DNA from: Diplosphaera chodatii | Taxonomy: Eukaryota; Chlorophyta; Trebouxiophyceae; Prasiolales; Stichococcaceae | DNA length: 64,000 bases | NCBI GenBank assembly: GCA_032358165.1 | Contig: JAALGY010000012.1 | Location: 682,001-746,000, forward strand | Reading direction: 5' to 3' | Part shown: positions 12,252-23,529 of the stretch, piece after piece | How the letters are laid out: the number at the start of each line of letters is the position of its first letter | Position numbering within the stretch: position 1 is the first letter of the stretch | The notes under the pieces: generated by a model | The model's database searches: none | What the model saw: the letters and a program-made list of their open reading frames with translations, nothing else | What the model was told of the DNA's origin: nothing | Position numbers and translations under genes: made by a program

Positions 12252-13007
12252 AAGCACAGCGACAGCCGCACATACCGTCACATGAAAACTTGTACGGACC
12301 TTGTCACAGCCGAGTATCACACCGACGCTACTGTGAGGGTGTGTCGGTGTGTGTCTGCGATTTCTGTTGTCAGCAGTATCACGGCATGTAGAGGTCAGGG
12401 AGCCCCTATTGTCTTGTGGATGCCCTGGCCATGCTGTACCAACTAGTAAGGGGCATCTGCATGGCGAGGCAGTAGCATGCGATGGTCCATCTCCTCGGCA
12501 TAACCAAACCGTCTCAAAGCAACACATCCGCTGTGTGGTACCTCAAGTGTCATCGACAAAGGCCACCTTCGATGTCATCTTGCGCCGTTGCGTCGAAAGC
12601 AAGCAACTTTTGCTGACCTGCGCCCTACAGGTTGCCACCATGCAACGCACCAGCAAATCGTGAATGCTGGTCCGCAGCGGTGCAGCTATGTGTCTTGGCC
12701 AAGCGCTGCAAGAGATCGTTCTTTAGTGGAGTTATGAACGCCACGGGCACTCTTCGGTCGGCGACTGACCGGGTCCACGCAGTCGTCAGGACGAGGAGCG
12801 CGCCGCAGTTGCACAGGAGTGGGTGTTCTGTTTGACCGCTCGCAACACCTCAAACTGATGACGAAGCTCCTTACGCCTCTTCACGCATGTGTATCATGTG
12901 ATGTAGGACGACGTGTGGCACCGACTCCAACATGCATGGCCATAGAGCACACACTGGCAGCAACAGCCGGCGATCCCTGTCGCGATTGGCGACGCAGCCA
13001 GGCCTTG
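12252..13007. other. intergenic, no supported gene
   Basis: This 756-bp stretch lies between the GT14 stop and the next start on the same strand. Short open frames exist but none has a family signature or exon neighbours in phase. It probably holds the GT14 3' untranslated region and the promoter of the next gene. Confidence 0.5.
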
Positions 13008-15226
13008 ATGGCGTCGACAGCTTTTTTCATGCTCAGGAAACCCGTGAACGTCCCATATCCAAGTCTGGTGAGGCTGTAGATGGGGCGTGGAGTCCGATCA
13101 CCATCAAGCGCCCGTGTTGACTGGGCATGTGAACCACAGTGGATCACATGTGCGGCTTTCACAGCCACAGCAGGCCAGCCTGAGCAGCGAGAGGGGCATG
13201 CGCATTGTGCCTGGCGCCGCCAGCATCGGCACTCGAGTGCCAGGTGGAGTCCATCTACTAGCTGAAACAGATGACTCTTTCGGCAATGCAAAGTAAATAC
13301 GTAGTCGCTTGACATCTTTCAACGTTGTTGTGTCTGCAAGATGTGGTACATGTGTGTAGTATGTGCGACTGCAGATAATCCTGGGGCACTCATCTTCCAG
13401 CTGCTCTTCACATTTGCTCGGCTGGCTGTGCTGTCGCTGTACGGTGAGACGGCCTCATGATGTGTGATCCACATGCACTGTATGTAGTGTTCTCTCACTC
13501 TCAGCAGCTTGTGTGTAGTGCAAATTTTTGGTGCAGCTATAGATTGATTGGTAAGGAGCAATGCGTGTGGGCCATCGATCTGCGCTACCCCTTTCGTGTC
13601 GCAGTACAATTCATCATATGGTGTTTGCACTTGCAGTTGAGGCTGCAGCAAAGTCGTTGGCCCCCTTCTGGCCGATGGCCGATCAGCTGGCATACCTGTC
13701 GCGGATGGATGTTGGGGTGCTGCCTCAACCGATGATGTTATGACCACTGATTCTGCTCGGCGCTGCTCCCCATAGTGACAAAGCATGAAAGTCCAGAAGT
13801 TAGAATGCATATGTTTGCAGGTCTACCTCCACTTCAGTCGTTTCTTCAGCGTGCTGCCCATGTGGTTTGCGACAGGCGCCGCCCTGCTGTGCCTAGAGGT
13901 AGGCCCGCAATATTACATGCGTTGCAAAGAGTCATCAGGCCATGCAGACCCTGCACTGCTGGTTTCGCTGATCTATTGGACGTCGAACAGAAAGCATGGT
14001 ACAGTAGTGCAAGTGGAACAGGGTACAATACATAATAATCACCTCCGTGTAGGTGGCTGAGAGCAGGCAGAAGTATGACAAGAACAACACGCTGCGCATC
14101 CTCATAGCTGCCGCTGTGGGCTTGTTCGTCAACTGCACGCTGTCCGTGTTTCCTACAGCGCTTTCAGCACCATCCCTCGTACAGTGCTGGGACTGGTGAG
14201 CTAGGTTGCAGCGCCACTGCTTGCTGTGTGCAGATCATCTGCATACCGCAGCATCTGTCAGGGGCTTTGGTTTGGAGCTTGTCATCACGCTCATCAAGGG
14301 TATCAGCAACGGTGTGCTGGCTGAAGACTGCAGGGTGACGACATTGTGGGGTGCAACACTGGCAAGCTTATCACTTGTTGCCTACTTCGTGATTGGACCC
14401 TGGGGCTTGCACTATGAGGGTGAGTTTGCTGCACTGCCCTCTCTGCTTGTGCCTACTTCTTTGTCAGCTGTCAATCCGGCACACGTTTACGTTTGTACTC
14501 CATATGACGCCCAGTACAAGATGAGACGAAACCGCTCATGCAAGCTGTGGCCACGGTGTCGCATGTTGCTGCCATCCTGTGGCTGCCTTTCCTGGCTGCA
14601 GCATACATCTACATGCAAGTGCGCACTGATTTAGCTGGCGGTTGTCACTTTTTTGAAAGGCACTGTAATGCCATGCATCTTTTAGGGAAACGATAGTGCG
14701 GAAGTAGTTGGTAACCGTCATCTTGAACCCCAAGCTAGCATGCTGCAGCTGGTCATGCAAGTCATTGGGCTGTGTGATGGGTGACCATGAATTACTGATA
14801 CGCAGGCGGCGGGCAGCCGGGTTGACCAGCTGTTTGGCTGGGTGCTCCTTTGCTGTATCTTCCGACCTGTGGCATACGGCATCTTTGTGGCAAGCGCACG
14901 CCACTATGTGAGACAAATGTAGCATCATTGCCGTGAGCATGGAGTAGCCATGCCTGCACGCTGCCATAGCTCGAAGGTGGGCGTGCAATGCAACGACAGC
15001 TGGTGGAGCATGTGGCATCCGTAAGAACGAATCCTTTGACGTGCAGGACAACAGCGTACGAAACATGCCAAAGGCGTGGCTCCCAATCCCATTGCAGCGG
15101 GCGCTGGCCTTTGCCATTGCATGCGCCGTGTGCAATGCTGTTACACATGCATTCTCGTTGCTGCCGGCGGCGGCACTGCCAGGGCGTGCAATAGCATTTG
15201 TACAACATACCATGGCAGGCCTTTAG
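13008..15226 (+). CDS. unidentified multi-pass membrane protein
   Basis: A complete ten-exon model with every splice phase closing: 13008-13067, 13165-13243, 13375-13443, 13637-13710, 13821-13898, 14053-14195, 14262-14419, 14521-14618, 14806-14907 and 15047-15226 (TAG). It encodes 346 residues. The N-terminal 45 or so residues are soluble (MASTAFFMLRKPVNVPYPSL). They are followed by about seven to eight hydrophobic segments, for example ALIFQLLFTFARLAVLSLY, IAAAVGLFVNCTL, LASLSLVAYFVIG, VAAILWLPFLAAAYIYM, LFGWVLLCCIFRPVAYGIFV and LAFAIACAVCNAVTHAFSLL. I do not recognise the family. The layout would fit a transporter or membrane-bound acyltransferase, but I see no catalytic His/Asp signature. 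The exon structure is firm; the function is open. Confidence 0.8.
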
Positions 15227-15741
15227 TAGGGTCGTGTCCAGTTGCCTCAACCTAGGTGTCAAGAGGGGCACCTGTGCACAGCTAGTCGATGCTCCTGACA
15301 CCTCCTACGTGTTCAACATCACTGCCCTAACAGTGCTATGACGCTGCATGCTTGGTGCTATGCCATGCCCACTTTTGCGTTCAGAGGTGAGACTATCGAG
15401 TCTCAATCGACTGACAGCAACAGTGAAGAAATCGAATAGGGTCATCTGAAGACAGCATGAGCAGCGTGCCAGCGTGCCCTGGGACATCTTGTATGTGCCA
15501 GTGACGCACAGACACACATGCATGCACATGCATTCATGTCACCAGCATTTGACATCCGGCCCGTCCAACAACGTCATGTGCGCTGAGTACACGCAGCTGA
15601 GAATCAGTGCCATGCATCCCGCCGCGCCAACTGCCCAAAGCAGCGGCGGTGTCACCACCCGAAGCACAAAACTGGCAGCAGGTGGCACGTGCCCATCTGC
15701 TGCTGCAAGCCGCCTGCAGGCCGCTGCGGGCACGCCACCGC
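15227..15741. other. convergent 3' intergenic region
   Basis: This is 515 bp between the stop of the plus-strand membrane protein and the stop of the minus-strand S1 protein. No coding signal was found; it should hold both 3' untranslated regions. Confidence 0.5.
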
Positions 15742-18700
15742 TCAGTAGTGGCCGCTGGCCAGGATCTGCGAGTCGCGCGGCCCATCCGTGGCAGAGTATG
15801 ATTCATCCTCTGCCGCCGCTTCTGCTTGCAGCTCCAGGAACACCTTCACCTGCTCGTCCGCATTCTCATACACCTTCGCCTGCAAATACAAAACTTATTA
15901 GCTCAGCCGATGGCTGTGATGCTGGCTGCGTCTTCATAACATCGAGCCCCAACTGGTACAAAGGATTCCCATGATGACGGGCAACACAACAATATTGCGC
16001 CCCAATAGGTTTTCTCGGGCACTGAGCACTTTGCTCCGGGGCAAGCTGGCGGCCACCCTGTGGACCCGGCAGCAAGGGCAGTGTGCAGGGCGCCAGCAGC
16101 CGCGTCACCTGGTCGCGCAGCATGTCGCCGGGCTGCTCCTCCAGCTCTGCCGTGCTGAGGCTGAAGCGCGAGAAGCCGTCCTGCGACAGGACCACCGACC
16201 GCACCCGGTCGCCCACCTGGAACACCTCCTGTATTGAAAAGGACCACAGATCACAACTGAACAACAGAACAGACACCAAGTGCTGCTGTACCTCCAAGAA
16301 GCACGCCAAGCATAGAAGGAACCCTGCACAGGAACCCTGCAGGCATCTTGGCGGCATGTTGAGCCGGGGCTCACGTCTGTGTAGCCGACGTGCTGGCGGG
16401 AGATGTTCGAGATGTGGATGAGGCCGCTGGCGCGCGTGTCGTCAAAGCCGACGAAGGCTCCGAAGTCCTGCACCCGCCGCACCGTACCCCACACCAGCGC
16501 ACCCACACTGCGACACAGGCGGCCGTCACATCAGCTGCTGTGCAGTGACCGGGTGTCGCACAGGCGCAACCTGTGCAGCCTGCTGCCGATATAGTCGTGG
16601 CGTCGGATGAACATGACAGTTTGTACGAACTATACCTACCAGCAAAGGACACACACATGCGCTCGACTGGCCGGTCAAGCCTGCTGGCGAATTGCTGCTG
16701 TATGGGACCCACCGACAGCACACACTTTAGGACAAGTGCTAAATTTGCCAAGAGCATGCTCACTCGAGACGGCGCAGCACGTTGTTCTCCAGGCCGGCCT
16801 GCTCGGAGCACACGAAGCGGCGGTTGAAGGCGTCCACCTCCGTGATGGCCACCTGCATGGGGGTGTGTGACCATACATCTTCGTTCAAGAGACTCACGAA
16901 AGGCAACGGTCTGGGGGAGAGGGCTTCAAGATAGAGCCTGTCCTTTCTCTCCTTTTAACAATCTGCAAATGGATGTGCGGTCACGCCATACCTGCGTGGG
17001 GCCGCCCTGGATGTAGCGCTCATTCAGCTCCTGCAACAGGGCAAAAAAAGGTTAGTAGTTACACCTTAAGCTAGTGAGATGACCGCCGTCAGGAAGATGC
17101 CTCCTCCATTGATCAATTGCAGCTTTCCGAGGCTGCCAAACTGGTGTCAGGCTTGAACCCTACAGCCCTTGGAGAGCGCGGTGCAGAGCGGCTCGACAAC
17201 TGGGAGTTTCCTGTGCAGACCGCAGAGGCCCAGGAACGGTGCCCCTGCATTAGCCGCCGCGCACCTCTTGGTTCATGAATTTGCCGGGCTCTGGCCGGGA
17301 CAGGTGGCTGAGGGGCATGAACAGGCGCAGGCCCAGGAAGCGGGCCATGAGGCCGCCCTCATTCAGCTCCTGGAAGTTGACCCGCATCGTCTCCTTCCCG
17401 TCCCGACACGCCCGAAGTCCCTGTAAACACATGACAATTTTTGAACGCAACTGGTAGTTCGATTGCAGATGGATGATCGCAATCAACTCAGACGCATTCT
17501 GGCGGTGCCTGCAATGTGCAGGGTCAGCCGTTCCTAGGCCTGCTGCGCCTAGTCGTGCCATCATCACTTTGACTCGTGCAGAGGTCGGCCAGCCAGTCAC
17601 ATTTCTTGCTGACAGCAGACACATGGGGAAGCAGGTGCAGTCCGCAGCCGAGTGCGACGCCTGAGCCCGGGATCCTCACCTGCTCGCCACGCGCCCACAG
17701 CGTGTCCAGATCCACCAGCCGGGCAGACATCAGCGGCCCGCGGCCATTGTACTCGAGATCGTTGGGCACTTTCATGACCTGCCAGTGTAACAGTGCTCCG
17801 CAATTAGTTCGGTTCTCAGCCCAGATGCTTGACAGCTGCCAAGACTGCCACTTGGCTGCGGGTTCTAACCATAGAGACACTGCTGTTTGATGCGCTGCTG
17901 TTTGTGGTACAGACCCAGCAAAAATTCTTCGTGCTTTGCACCGGCCATCTAGAAGGTGGCCCAGCCGGGGATGTACAAGCGTGCGACAGAACGAGGCATG
18001 CCTCGAAACTCAGGACTGACCTGGAATTCCCGCACGAGGCCGACCGGCAGAATGGGCTGGCTCCAGTCCGCCTGCTCGTGCGGGGGCACATCGTGCATCT
18101 CCGTCTCGCTGCGGATGTAGAAGGGACCCTCCTTTGCTGGCATGTACCTGTGTGCAACCGGGGTCCCACTTCTCGCCAGGTTTTTAAAATCCCGACCCCA
18201 CACATGAAAAGCAGGCAGTGCAGCAAGAGCTCGAGAAATGTGCGGCAGCAGCCCATCCATGCCAACGCACCCGATGATGCGTGAGTCGCGCAGAGTGGAC
18301 ACGCGCGCGCCGCGCCCATTGGACCACTCCACCTTGCACGCCACAATGTCGCCGGCCCTGAGCCACACATCCTCCTGTGCACAGCAACCCAACCATGTCA
18401 GCTCTCTGTACACGCATGAATGCACCCTGACACCTACACGCGCAGCTGCACGAAGACGTTCGGCATGAACACCATGTGCATGCAGCAGGGAGGCACACAG
18501 GACACGAGGGAGGCACACAGGACAAAAGGGAGGCACACAGGACAAGAGGGACACCTTGGGGACCGGCTCCACCGGGCCAATCGGCTGCCTGTCCGGCTGG
18601 TCCCGCCGCTGCGGCCGCTGCTGCCCCCGCGGCGCCCCTGCCCGGTCCTTGTGCCTGCGCTGCGGCTTGGCCGGTGAAGCATCCGTTTCTGCAGCTGCCG

Positions 18701-19013
18701 CCGCTGCTGGTGCTGCCGCGCCATTGGAGTCTGCTGGAGCGGTCGCACTGACGCCAGCTTCGCCCTCCGCGCCTACCTGCTGTGCCTGCTCCTCCGCTTC
18801 TGTGGCTGCTTGCTGTGGGTCCACAGACACCGACGACGGCTCCGCAGCGGGCACCGGCTCATCGGCGGTGATCCCGACACTGCCGCTGGGGGACACCTCG
18901 GTCTCACTGCTGACTGTGTCCCGCTCTGCCGCGGCTGCTGGCATCGCTGCCGCTGCCGTTGATGCAGCTGCATACATGCACGCCGCTGATTGCACACACG
19001 GTTGCTTCAGCAT
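15742..19013 (-). CDS. S1-domain RNA-binding protein, probably plastid (PDE338-like)
   Basis: Predicted RNA-binding protein with two S1 (OB-fold) domains, resembling Arabidopsis plastid S1 protein PDE338 in layout, and so possibly acting in chloroplast translation or RNA handling. All ten exons close in phase: 19013-18555, 18374-18271, 18147-18021, 17778-17680, 17420-17265, 17030-16992, 16852-16764, 16507-16375, 16228-16109 and 15879-15742 (487 residues). The first 150 or so residues are Ala/Pro/Glu-rich with a basic end (KPQRRHKDRAG), which could include a transit peptide. Residues about 265-315 form one S1 domain (FQELNEGGLMARFLGLRLFM). Residues about 360-440 form a second, textbook one (VWGTVRRVQDFGAFVGF, then SGLIHISNISRQHVGYTD). 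An acidic tail ends the protein. Plastid location is inferred from family and N-terminus only. Confidence 0.85.
18488..18547. repeat. 20-bp unit tandem repeat, three copies, in intron 1 of the S1 gene
   Basis: The unit GGGAGGCACACAGGACAMRA occurs three times head-to-tail at 18488, 18508 and 18528, with the start of a fourth at 18548. Copies differ only in the last few bases. The array ends 3 bp before the splice donor of the S1-gene intron (GT at 18553-18554 on the minus strand). Confidence 0.9.
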
Positions 19014-19998
19014 GAGTGCGTGATGTTGGTCGCACAATATCAGCCTGCGTCACGCAGTGGCAATGCCGCTGCGCCCACGTGCAACAACAGCTTTGACGGT
19101 CATGCAGCCTGGCGCTCAGCTCTTCGTGCACTACAGAAGAGCACTATCACAAACAGCACCTGTACTGCAATGCTGCCACGGCCGCTGGGCAGCGACAGCA
19201 GCGAGCGAGGTGCCGACCATGCAGGTTGCATGCTGCAGCGACCGCTCCGCCCGACACGGCTTGACTGCATGCCGGATTGATTCAGACACAAGTGCCGATG
19301 ATGTGAGTGGCGCCCTTGCGGCGCCGCTGCTCACGTGCCGAACGCCCAACGCTCCTGCATGACCAAGGTGCGATGCAGGACACGACATGCTTTTCGGCAA
19401 GTTTGAAGCAATAGCCGTAGACGCTGCCTATTTCAGTACTTTGCTTGCATTGAAAATGCAGTGAGACTGCGTCGGTTGCACACTGCTTCGGATTTGGCGG
19501 CATGCGGATGTGCACGGACGCAGAGGACGCAGGAAATATCTGCAAAGCTACTTCCTCCTGCGAACCATGCTCGCACAAGTGTCCCTCATCACTGTCACCA
19601 CCAGCATACCCCTCGGAGGCGCCTGGTGCTGAAGAACTACTTTCCACCTGCCGGTGTGGCATGGAATGCCTAACTTATTCACTCTAGAGCATGCTCCCGC
19701 GCAGGTTGGATTAGCAAGTGGCATACATCCCGTACAGGCAACGAGCAAACAAGGTGCTGAACTTGATCACCGGTCTTCAGGCAAACCACAGCGCTGAGTG
19801 CAACACGTTTGACACGACATATGTGCAATGCCACAAGGGCTTGCTTGACAGTAGGGCACAACACAGGCCGGTGAGTAGAGTATACATTGTGACTTACTGC
19901 TTTTGCTTTCCTACGAGGTACTAGCAGCTTCAGGCCCTCTGCATTCCAGTGCCTGGAAGGACTTTGGGCATCCTTACGGTCACCGCGCTGCCGTCCCA
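19014..19998. promoter_or_regulatory. intergenic: upstream region of S1 gene and 3' region of kinase gene
   Basis: This 985-bp region separates two minus-strand genes. It should carry the S1-gene promoter near 19014 and the 3' untranslated region of the deoxynucleoside kinase near 19998. No gene is supported in it, although several short open frames exist. Confidence 0.45.
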
Positions 19999-22988
19999 TC
20001 AAACAGGAGCCATGTGCAGTTCCTGCTGCTTCTGACGCAGCTCCTGCATGATGTCCCGTTGTGAGGAGATACAGCCGTGCAACCCAGGCATCACCAGCCC
20101 TGTGTCACGCTCGGCCTCCAGCAGCAGCTGCTGCTGCCAGCTGACTCTGCATCCAAGCAAACGCACGACGTTGGAGCCGCCTGAGCCAATCTGAGCAACC
20201 CAGTAGGGCCCGCAAATATCTGGCAAACACTGCCGCGCAAGTGCTTGTACCATCTGGCACGTTGCCAATTACATGGCAGGAGCGCGCACCGCTTCTGCTG
20301 CAGCTGCTTGACCCACGCAAAGTAGTCGCTGATCTGCTTGGCGTACGCCTGGCGGGAGGCCGCGTCCTTCTCCAGATCCAGGTCCTGTTTAGGGTGTAAA
20401 GGTTGAGGGTCGAACTCGAAGTGGACATCATACAACAACATGACATGACGCGGTTGGCTTCCAGTGCAAGTGCCTTGCAGCAGTCTCCGTCAATAGGCGG
20501 TGCAGACTGTCAAAGGTACCTGGTCATAGTCCAGCACCAGCACAGGGATGCGGTTGGCGCTGGGGTGCAGCCACTGCTGGTGCGTGCGGTCCAGGAAGTA
20601 CACCTGTGGACAAGGAGAGCAACCATTCTGCCAGGCTGCAAGATCACATTGTGCTAAGCCGCATGTCCTAGCGTCACAAGTGTATACAGGCACGGGTATG
20701 TTCCTAACGCTTGCGCAGCTGTGTATCGTGCACATCGCACCCACCTGCTGCTCAAGCCCAGGCGGCGCTGACAGCACATCCAGCCCCTGAGTGTACAGGC
20801 TCTGAGACAGCTTCTGGATGTTCAACGAGTCCACCTGCAGTTGGGACACATGTTGTAGGCGGGTGCTCAGCAGTGCTGAGGCATGTTTGAATGCAGGCAA
20901 CACATGCACAAGCAGGATGTGCAGGTGCGACAAACACGATGTGCAGCAGTGCCACATGATTCGAAAGGCGTGCACCTGCAGCAGCTGGCCGAGCTCGGTG
21001 CCGGCAAAGCCGCTGGGATATGCCTGGAAATCGGTGTCCGGTAGGTTCTGCAGGCTTTCAAGCTTCTCCCTTTTGAGCAACTCCTGCAGTCGCCAATGTT
21101 GGGTCAGCATCTACCTTCCAGGATGCGGAGTCATTTCCTGATTGGCAGGGCTGAATGGCATGGAAAGCATGTGGACCTTCACACCCGCACCTGTTTGTTG
21201 GCATACATGGCGTCTGGATGACGCAGCCACTCCTCGTGCATCTGGTGCAGCTGCTCCAGATATTCCAGTGATACCTGTGCCGCGCGAGGCTCACAGTAAT
21301 GTTAGCACTGCACAGGTTGCCGAGTTGCATGCAGGCAGTTGTTCTAACAAGCTCAGGTGCACATGGACGTGAACGACAGAGCACATATTTGGCTGGGGCA
21401 CACCCCAGTCTCCTCTGAGCGCGAGCGCCGGCCCAAGCGTGTGAGACATGTTTCCGGTTTTGCCCGCAGGTAGATGAAGCCATCTGGCACCACCTACGAT
21501 GAGGTCGAGCCGTCTATCACTGCCTTGACAGATGCTGCAGCAAAACCAAGGAAATGCACCTCTGAACTCATATTTCCCACGTGCATGGTGTGAAATGGGA
21601 ACGGTGGACTCAGCTTACCGTGGGCAGGGCAGACACGATGGGGTTGAACCAGGAGTCGTACACCTGCAGCTCCAGCTCGCTCATCCACTTGGCGTTGTGC
21701 ACGGCACGCACAAACACCATGCGGTCCGAGAACACAGACCGCTCAATGAGGCGCTGCATGCGGGGCTTGGCGCCCGGCGGCGTGCCCTGGCTCTGCTGCT
21801 CCTGTGCATGCATCGTGATGCTCTAGAGCGCCTTGTGTGTCATAAGCACAAAAGCTTAGAGCTGTCTGTATGTGCACAATGGCACGGTCCTCACAGGAGA
21901 AAGGCTGCAATGCCAAGTCACCAACCTGCATGACGCGGGTGATGAACACATAGTTCTGGAAGGTGTACGCATAGCGCTTCGGGTTGTCGTAGAACTGCTG
22001 CAGCATGTTGCCCCCCTGGCCGTTCACATTCTGCCACTGATCCACAGGCTCCGGCACCATCTGCATCACATGAACATCAATCAAGCTGCAGTCTCCCAGG
22101 TCATGACAAGTGATATTATAGAATCATGGGTGTGATGTGTATGGCTCTGACAGCTCACCTCGACCAGTTCGTGCAGCGTCAGCTCGTGTGTGAGCATCCG
22201 CAGGAAGGTGCTCTTGCCAGCAGAGATGTTGCCCTCTACACACAAAGTCAGCTTCTTCTCCTGATGCGGCGGCTGCTGTTGCGGTTTCTCAGCATCATCC
22301 GCATCCTGCTGCAGGTGCAGCAGGTGCTGCGCAATCATGTTGCAGTGCCGCTTGACCCGGATGCCCACGTTCGACTGCAGCACGCACAGGGATCTTAGCA
22401 ATGCGAATCTTAGCAATGCACTACCCTGCTGCAGTTGGGGGGGAACGCACACGACTCCATCATAAGGCTCTCAGGAAGCATTCGTGCCAGCTGTGGCTAG
22501 GAGCTGACCCTCAAGTACTCCGACATGGCCACGGTGTCACCGCGCACGTCCTGGCTGAAGTGCTGCTGCAATGCGTCAAGTGACGGGTGGCCACTCGCCA
22601 CCAGCAGCTGCTCATTCTTGGGCCCGATGCCTGGCACCGAGCGTAGATCGCAGACGCCGCTGGCTGCCTGCAACGCTGTGGCGCGGCGGCTATCGCTGCT
22701 GCTGCTGCTGCTGTGGTTGGTGGCAGTGCTGTGCCCCCTGCGGCTGCCGACGCTGATGCTGACGCCTGGTGCATCTGCTCTATCGCAAGGTGCGCCGCCC
22801 GTCATGGCGGTCACACTGACCGTGTTGCGCTGAGCTGCAGCACAGCCCGCCGACCGCCGCAGAGTGTCCGTCCTCGACTTGGGTTGCGTGTGCAGCCGGT
22901 GTGCGGTTGCAAGCTTGTCGACCACAGCCCTTGTGCCGTGCGCATCATGCGCAACATGGACCAAAGGCCCGTTCAGCGTGCCAAGCAT
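19999..22988 (-). CDS. deoxynucleoside kinase with N-terminal helix-hairpin-helix-like region
   Basis: Predicted P-loop deoxynucleoside kinase (salvage phosphorylation of deoxynucleosides, dCK/dGK family). The model has eleven exons, all in phase: 22988-22509, 22374-22159, 22060-21926, 21822-21619, 21493-21404, 21274-21191, 21083-20976, 20834-20745, 20603-20520, 20384-20290 and 20146-19999 (577 residues). Residues 1-120 are low-complexity with a Ser run. Residues about 125-170 read LRSVPGIGPKNEQLL, a helix-hairpin-helix-like motif. The kinase follows: Walker A in LCVEGNISAGKSTFLRML, VPEPVDQWQNV, the ERS motif in RLIERSVFSDRMVFVRA, and DGFIYLRAKPETC. A C-terminal extension of about 150 residues includes a second part with PVLVLDYDQ and a Gln/Leu-rich coiled coil. 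The protein is much longer than the usual 230-280 residue kinases. Confidence 0.88.
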
Positions 22989-23529
22989 GGCTGTGGCCAC
23001 TCTGATTAGGAAACTGCTGGGTAAAGAGTTGGTGCAGGTCAGCAGGGATGTGCTGCTCATCAGCCGGTCTCAAGGCTCATTGGCCTCGTGGCGCTGCGTC
23101 AGACAGCAGCAAACACAGCTCTTGCTCCGAGACAACCGGCACGCTCGCAAGCTACAGTAGATTGTGCCATCCTGCACCTCGTCACGTTGGCGCGAAGGTC
23201 GTGAGACCGTAGCGTAACAATCCTACTGGTAGTCCCGCAGGGGTGTTGCCGCCTGTCCAAGGCTGCTCCAGGGTGTGCCTTGCATTTTGCTGTGTACGTG
23301 CATAGGATACCCCGCTGACTGGAGTGCAGTGTGCCCTAGTCCGCCGGTGTGCCCCATGTCAAGGCTCGAGAACAGACGAAATACTGCGAGGACATCTGCA
23401 GCCAATATCATACCTGCCTAGGCGCATCGTAGAAGGAGCACAGCGTCAAAACCAAATCATGCACTAGGGCAAGAGCATGGAACACTGGAACACTGGTGAG
23501 GAGGCTAGCGGCATTGCTACACGAGTCAG
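22989..23529. other. intergenic, no supported gene
   Basis: About 540 bp lies between two minus-strand genes. It should contain the deoxynucleoside kinase promoter and the EVE gene 3' end. I see no gene or conserved site. Confidence 0.45.
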
